Shown here in pieces: positions 12,456 to 15,351 of a stretch of 15,351 nt of DNA. A program made the position numbers and the translations under genes. The notes under the pieces are model-generated. The model saw only the letters and a program-made list of their open reading frames with translations, searched no databases and was not told the origin of the DNA. Origin of the DNA: Candidatus Bathyarchaeota archaeon (GTDB lineage Archaea > Thermoproteota > Bathyarchaeia > Bathyarchaeales > Bathycorpusculaceae); the NCBI GenBank assembly GCA_018396615.1, contig JAGTQT010000027.1:402-15752 (forward strand). Direction: 5' to 3'. Numbering within the stretch: position 1 is the stretch's first letter; each line of letters starts with the position of its first letter.

Positions 12456-13673
12456 CTACTTGTAGGGTATGTATTCTTTGCCTAGCAGTTCTCTTCCTAT
12501 AACGGTTCTCTGAATGTTGCTTGCCCCTTCAGCACCCACACAGTAGCTCATGATCCCCCTTAAACCCATCTCCAGCGGGCACTCCTTCGTATAGCCATAA
12601 GCACCCATCCAAATCATCGCATGCTTATAGATGTCAAAAGCCAAATGCGGCGCAATCAGCTTGCAAGCAGCAATATACCTGCCGACCTCCAGAGCCGAGA
12701 ACTTGCCCTGCTTATACTTCATGTCATTCATCCAAGCCGTACGGTAAGTAAGCGACTTCAAAGCCTCAAGCTGCGCCCAATCGTCCGCCAACTCAAACTG
12801 GATGCCCTCAAACTTGCCGATGGGTCTGCCGAAGGCTTTCCGCTCTTTAATATACTCCATGCCAATATCCAAAGCCCGCCTAGCCGCGCCAACACACACT
12901 GCCGCGATCAGTATCCGCGCGTTATCAAAGCCTTCCATCGTCAGATAAAAGCCCTTATCCACCTCGCCGATGCGGTAGTCGTCTGGCACTTTCACGTTCT
13001 GCATCATAAAACCGCCGGTGGAAATCGCCATCCGCCCCATGTCCTCAAACCGCTTGTTAATTTCAACGCCTTCTGCATTCATAGGCACATAGAAGCCAGT
13101 CATCCCCCTATGCGACGCTCCCTCTGGAGCAGGCGAAGTTCGAGCAATAACAAAGTATCCTCCGCCAAGCTTCTTCGCCTCTTCAGTGCCGCTTATGTAT
13201 ATCTTTTCACCGTTCAAAACCCACCCATTTCCGTCTCTTCTCGCGGTGGATTTGAAAGCGGCAACATCTGAGCCTCCGCCCGACTCAGTGGACGCAATCC
13301 CGATGAAAGCGTCTCCCTTAAACGCCTTTCGAATACATTCTTCACGCACTCTTTCACTGCAATACCGGTCAACAACAAATCCCCACGAAGACTCCACGAG
13401 CCAAAGCACAGGCAAAGCAATACTAACATCAGCATACCCAAGCTCCTCAGCCGCAATGCATGCTGTAACCCAGTCAGCGCCTGTCCCGCCATGTTCCTGC
13501 GGCGCCGTCATCACCAGCAGTCCCATGTCCCCCATCCCTTTCAAAATTTCGCGGGGAATCTCGCCTTTGCTGTCCATCTCCCTGATCTTTTCTAACGGCA
13601 GATTCTTCTGGCACCACTCACGAATCGCGCTACGGAAAAGCTCCTGCTCCTCTGTGAAGCTAAAGTCAATCAT
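12456..13673 (-). CDS. Acyl-CoA dehydrogenase
   Basis: A flavoprotein of 405 residues, the standard length, that introduces a 2,3-double bond into an acyl-CoA and passes electrons to an acceptor. Landmarks: an N-terminal helical domain, the FAD/substrate segment GIASTESGGGSDVAAF (125-140), LNGEKIYISG (153-162), ERKAFGRPIGKFEGIQF (277-293) and the C-terminal GAEGASNIQRTVIGREL. Glu382 in that last motif is at the position of the catalytic base in medium-chain enzymes. Chain-length or substrate preference cannot be read. ATG 13673 has AGGTGA seven bases upstream and its own TATA-like box at 13712-13720. Lying 60 bases downstream of hdrB on the same strand, it probably works with the Hdr proteins as electron acceptor or donor. 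Confidence 0.95.
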   Translation of the reverse strand: MIDFSFTEEQELFRSAIREWCQKNLPLEKIREMDSKGEIPREILKGMGDMGLLVMTAPQEHGGTGADWVTACIAAEELGYADVSIALPVLWLVESSWGFVVDRYCSERVREECIRKAFKGDAFIGIASTESGGGSDVAAFKSTARRDGNGWVLNGEKIYISGTEEAKKLGGGYFVIARTSPAPEGASHRGMTGFYVPMNAEGVEINKRFEDMGRMAISTGGFMMQNVKVPDDYRIGEVDKGFYLTMEGFDNARILIAAVCVGAARRALDIGMEYIKERKAFGRPIGKFEGIQFELADDWAQLEALKSLTYRTAWMNDMKYKQGKFSALEVGRYIAACKLIAPHLAFDIYKHAMIWMGAYGYTKECPLEMGLRGIMSYCVGAEGASNIQRTVIGRELLGKEYIPYK

Positions 13674-13711
13674 GCAACAATCACCTAGAAACAGTATCTA
13701 CGAAAAAGACT

Positions 13712-13720
13712 AAATATAAA
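13712..13720 (-). promoter_or_regulatory. TATA-like box for the acyl-CoA dehydrogenase gene
   Basis: The minus-strand element tttatattt predicts a start near 13690, leaving a 17-base leader with the AGGTGA at 13681-13686. The gene may therefore be expressed both from here and by read-through from hdrB. Confidence 0.5.
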
Positions 13721-13733
13721 AGTTGTTCACCGG

Positions 13734-14609
13734 CTAAACGGGAACTTTCATTAAAAGCTTATCCACAGAGCTCTGGTTAAGATGCAGCCCAAGCTTCTCC
13801 TGTTTTATGCTTAAAGCCAAGCCAAGAAGCTGCGTGTAATAGACCACTGGAACATCAAGCTTGACTCCAACTGTTGCCGCGGCATCCTTCTGCTTGAAAT
13901 CGTACATCAAACCGCAGTCAGGACATGAAACAACAAGCCCGTCAACACCTAGCTCCTGAAGAGCCCTAAGCTTGGCGCCAGCCAAAGAAAAAGCCGTGTC
14001 AAGGTGGCTCAGCATCAGATGCGCCCCACAGCAATCAAGCTTCTCAGCATAATCCACTGTCTCAGCGCCGACGGCGCCTATTAGCTCGTCAAGTTTTCTC
14101 GGATTTTCCGCGTCGTCAACTCTTCCTAAGTCGCTGTAGCGAATGATCTGACAGCCAACATGACTTGCCAGCCTCAGCCCCTTCAACGGCTTCGCCACAG
14201 CGTCCTTCACTCTTTTCAAGCCCACAGCACCATGCAGAAAATCAATAACATGCCAAAGCCGCATATTCGGGTCATACTCAAGTTTTTCCTCCCTCAACAT
14301 GCCCAGAATCTTTTCAGAAACCTTCCTGTCCCCGTCAATGGAACGTTTGGCTTCAGAGATAGTGAAGTGGCAACGGTTACACGGAACCAGCAAATGCTCT
14401 GCGCCCGAAGCGTGCGCAAGCGCCAAAACACGCGAGGAAAGATAAGTAGCCGCAAAATCATTAACACTCTTAACAGGATCGCCGCAGCAAAGCGCTTCAG
14501 GCAAATCAACAAGCTCAACGCCAAGCCTAGGCATGACTTCGCGGACAGACATCTCGTACGCGTACTGGCTGGTCAGTATCCTGCAACCCCAGAAAACAGC
14601 AGTCTTCAT
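13734..14609 (-). CDS. hdrB: Heterodisulfide reductase subunit B-like protein (HdrB)
   Basis: HdrB holds the active site of CoM-S-S-CoB reduction in methanogens; in non-methanogens the homologue handles another disulfide or electron carrier. The 291 residues contain two complete CCG domains, each a Cys...CysCys...CxxC set: Cys9, 41, 42, 77, 80 and Cys153, 193, 194, 229, 232. These spacings are those of the two non-cubane 4Fe-4S clusters of true HdrB. ATG 14609 is preferred over the adjacent GTG 14612 because GGAGG lies seven bases upstream and the cysteine numbers then agree with the family. The start overlaps the hdrC stop (tgATG), so the pair is translationally coupled. Substrate is unknown here. 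Confidence 0.93.
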   Translation of the reverse strand: MKTAVFWGCRILTSQYAYEMSVREVMPRLGVELVDLPEALCCGDPVKSVNDFAATYLSSRVLALAHASGAEHLLVPCNRCHFTISEAKRSIDGDRKVSEKILGMLREEKLEYDPNMRLWHVIDFLHGAVGLKRVKDAVAKPLKGLRLASHVGCQIIRYSDLGRVDDAENPRKLDELIGAVGAETVDYAEKLDCCGAHLMLSHLDTAFSLAGAKLRALQELGVDGLVVSCPDCGLMYDFKQKDAAATVGVKLDVPVVYYTQLLGLALSIKQEKLGLHLNQSSVDKLLMKVPV

Positions 14610-15115
14610 CACTTCTCCTCCAAAGCCTTCAAGAACAAAGTCTGAAAAACCTCTCCGGGGCTGCAGATCTTCGGCAACTTCAGGCTTTCACGGTCAAACG
14701 TTTCCGTTCCCTTGGAAATCTTCTGGTAGGCTTCCGCCATGCCGGTCTCAAGAATCTGCGAAACAGCCTTCATAAAAGCCTCAGGAATCTTCGCCTCTTT
14801 CTCCACAGCCAAATTCCGCAAAGCCATAATCACATGATAGGGTGACGCTTTCTGCGGACACCTTTGAACACACTTCAGACACGTAACGCAAGTCCACAAA
14901 ACATCAGATACCACAAGCTCATCAACAAAACCCAAGTTCGCCAGCTTCTCAATCTCATGAGGCTTCAACTCCAAAAGCTTCAAAGCCGTGCATCCACTCG
15001 TGCACTTGATACACTGAAAACAGTTAACTAAATCCCTGCCCTTCAGCTTACTGAAGATTTTGGCACGGGACTCAAGATTCGGCTTAGCCATCGACATCAA
15101 ATCAACCAAACTCAA
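14609..15115 (-). CDS. hdrC: Heterodisulfide reductase subunit C-like iron-sulfur protein (HdrC)
   Basis: HdrC carries electrons from HdrA to HdrB through two 4Fe-4S clusters. Both cysteine sets are present: Cys32-35-38-42 (CFQCIKCTSGC) and Cys76-79-82-86 (CVTCLKCVQRCP). The remainder is helical, ending in a charged tail; 168 residues is normal for HdrC. The frame is open upstream to 15253, but that part overlaps the preceding hdrA end. I choose TTG 15115, one base after the hdrA stop and eight bases after a GAGGGGGG Shine-Dalgarno. ATG 15097 is a possible alternative. The one-base gap mirrors sucC-sucD and shows tight coupling in the order hdrA-hdrC-hdrB. Confidence 0.92.
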   Translation of the reverse strand: MSLVDLMSMAKPNLESRAKIFSKLKGRDLVNCFQCIKCTSGCTALKLLELKPHEIEKLANLGFVDELVVSDVLWTCVTCLKCVQRCPQKASPYHVIMALRNLAVEKEAKIPEAFMKAVSQILETGMAEAYQKISKGTETFDRESLKLPKICSPGEVFQTLFLKALEEK

Positions 15116-15116
15116 G

Positions 15117-15350
15117 TCAGCTTCCCCCCTCAGGTTCTTTACATGCCACCTGAACCTGCGCAAGCAACTGTCTATCAGTGAACTGCTGAACCCTAACCGC
15201 GCCAGAAGGACAGGCAGCCGCGCACAAGCCGCAGCCTTGACACATTGCCTCAATAACCTTAGCTGTTTTCCCTTCGCCTTTTGCCACCATCTCTATGGCT
15301 AAGAAGGGGCAAAGCGAACGGCACACATCGCACCCGCTGCAAAACTCCTC
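15117..15350 (-). CDS. hdrA: Heterodisulfide reductase subunit A-like protein (HdrA), C-terminal end
   Basis: The gene enters from beyond the right edge; 77 residues are visible and the frame is open to the last full codon. They hold two ferredoxin-type cluster motifs, CSGCDVCRSLCP and CQGCGLCAAACP, followed by GAVRVQQFTDRQLLAQVQ. The tail resembles the HdrA C-terminus (FTD-Q-LAQ), which separates it from a free ferredoxin. HdrA is the flavoprotein that splits electron pairs between a high- and a low-potential acceptor. The FAD domain is not in view, so fusion or bifurcating ability cannot be judged. Stop at 15117; hdrC follows after one base. Confidence 0.88.
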   Translation of the reverse strand, partial: EEFCSGCDVCRSLCPFLAIEMVAKGEGKTAKVIEAMCQGCGLCAAACPSGAVRVQQFTDRQLLAQVQVACKEPEGGS

Positions 15351-15351
15351 A

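Noticed and set aside
12621..13271. 216-codon open frame on the + strand
   Set aside because: It is antisense to the acyl-CoA dehydrogenase gene, whose full-length match with catalytic residues is decisive; the translation is low-complexity and has no recognisable motif.
14610..15253. HdrC start further upstream at 15253
   Set aside because: The extra 46 residues would overlap the hdrA end and show no similarity to HdrC; TTG 15115 has the spacing and Shine-Dalgarno of a coupled start.
1..15351. tRNA, rRNA, CRISPR, insertion sequence or prophage
   Set aside because: I looked in all intergenic stretches for cloverleaf-like arms, regular repeats, transposase or integrase motifs and terminal inverted repeats and saw none.

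Overview
The window is archaeal. It holds the 3' end of a transcription factor B gene, a ribosomal protein L40e gene, genes with TATA-like boxes about 25 bases upstream and short or absent leaders, HdrABC-type genes, and DUF116 and DUF5752 proteins. Frequent TTG/GTG starts, many zinc ribbons and the mix of heterodisulfide reductase, acyl-CoA dehydrogenase and succinyl-CoA synthetase fit an anaerobic TACK-type archaeon such as a Bathyarchaeia member. That lineage is an inference from gene content, not a placement.

Layout. 3-1751 (+): TFB end, zinc-ribbon/coiled-coil protein, DUF116 protein. 1758-4471 (-): L40e, then an operon read right to left as Lrp/AsnC-type regulator, sucC, sucD. 4728-8810 (-): a Met-rich exported protein, a MacB/FtsX-type permease, its ATPase (with a C-terminal zinc ribbon) and an HtrA protease; the last three form one operon. 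9191-9963 (+): an ArsR-like winged-helix regulator and a small four-helix membrane protein. 10063-10485 (-): DUF5752. 10648-11241 (+): cytoplasmic sulfite-oxidase-like molybdoenzyme. 11540-12310 (-): six-helix membrane protein of unknown function, followed by a short, poorly resolved stretch. 12456-15350 (-): HdrA (cut by the window end), HdrC, HdrB, acyl-CoA dehydrogenase.

How they work together. The 4.7-10.0 kb block looks like one cell-envelope module. An extended promoter/operator element of about 34 bases occurs three times: before the permease, before the Met-rich protein and beside the winged-helix regulator gene. Both the Met-rich protein and the outward loop of the permease carry Met-rich stretches, so a metal (copper-like) or envelope-stress role is a reasonable hypothesis. 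The elements imply two start corrections: the permease probably begins at GTG 8127, and the Met-rich protein appears to begin at an AUA codon at 8810 behind a full-length Shine-Dalgarno sequence.

The right-hand block pairs an Hdr electron-transfer complex with an acyl-CoA dehydrogenase, suggesting that acyl-CoA oxidation or enoyl-CoA reduction is linked to flavin-based electron transfer. The sucCD block adds succinyl-CoA/ATP chemistry under a co-transcribed Lrp-type regulator. No tRNA, rRNA, CRISPR array, insertion sequence or prophage gene was found.
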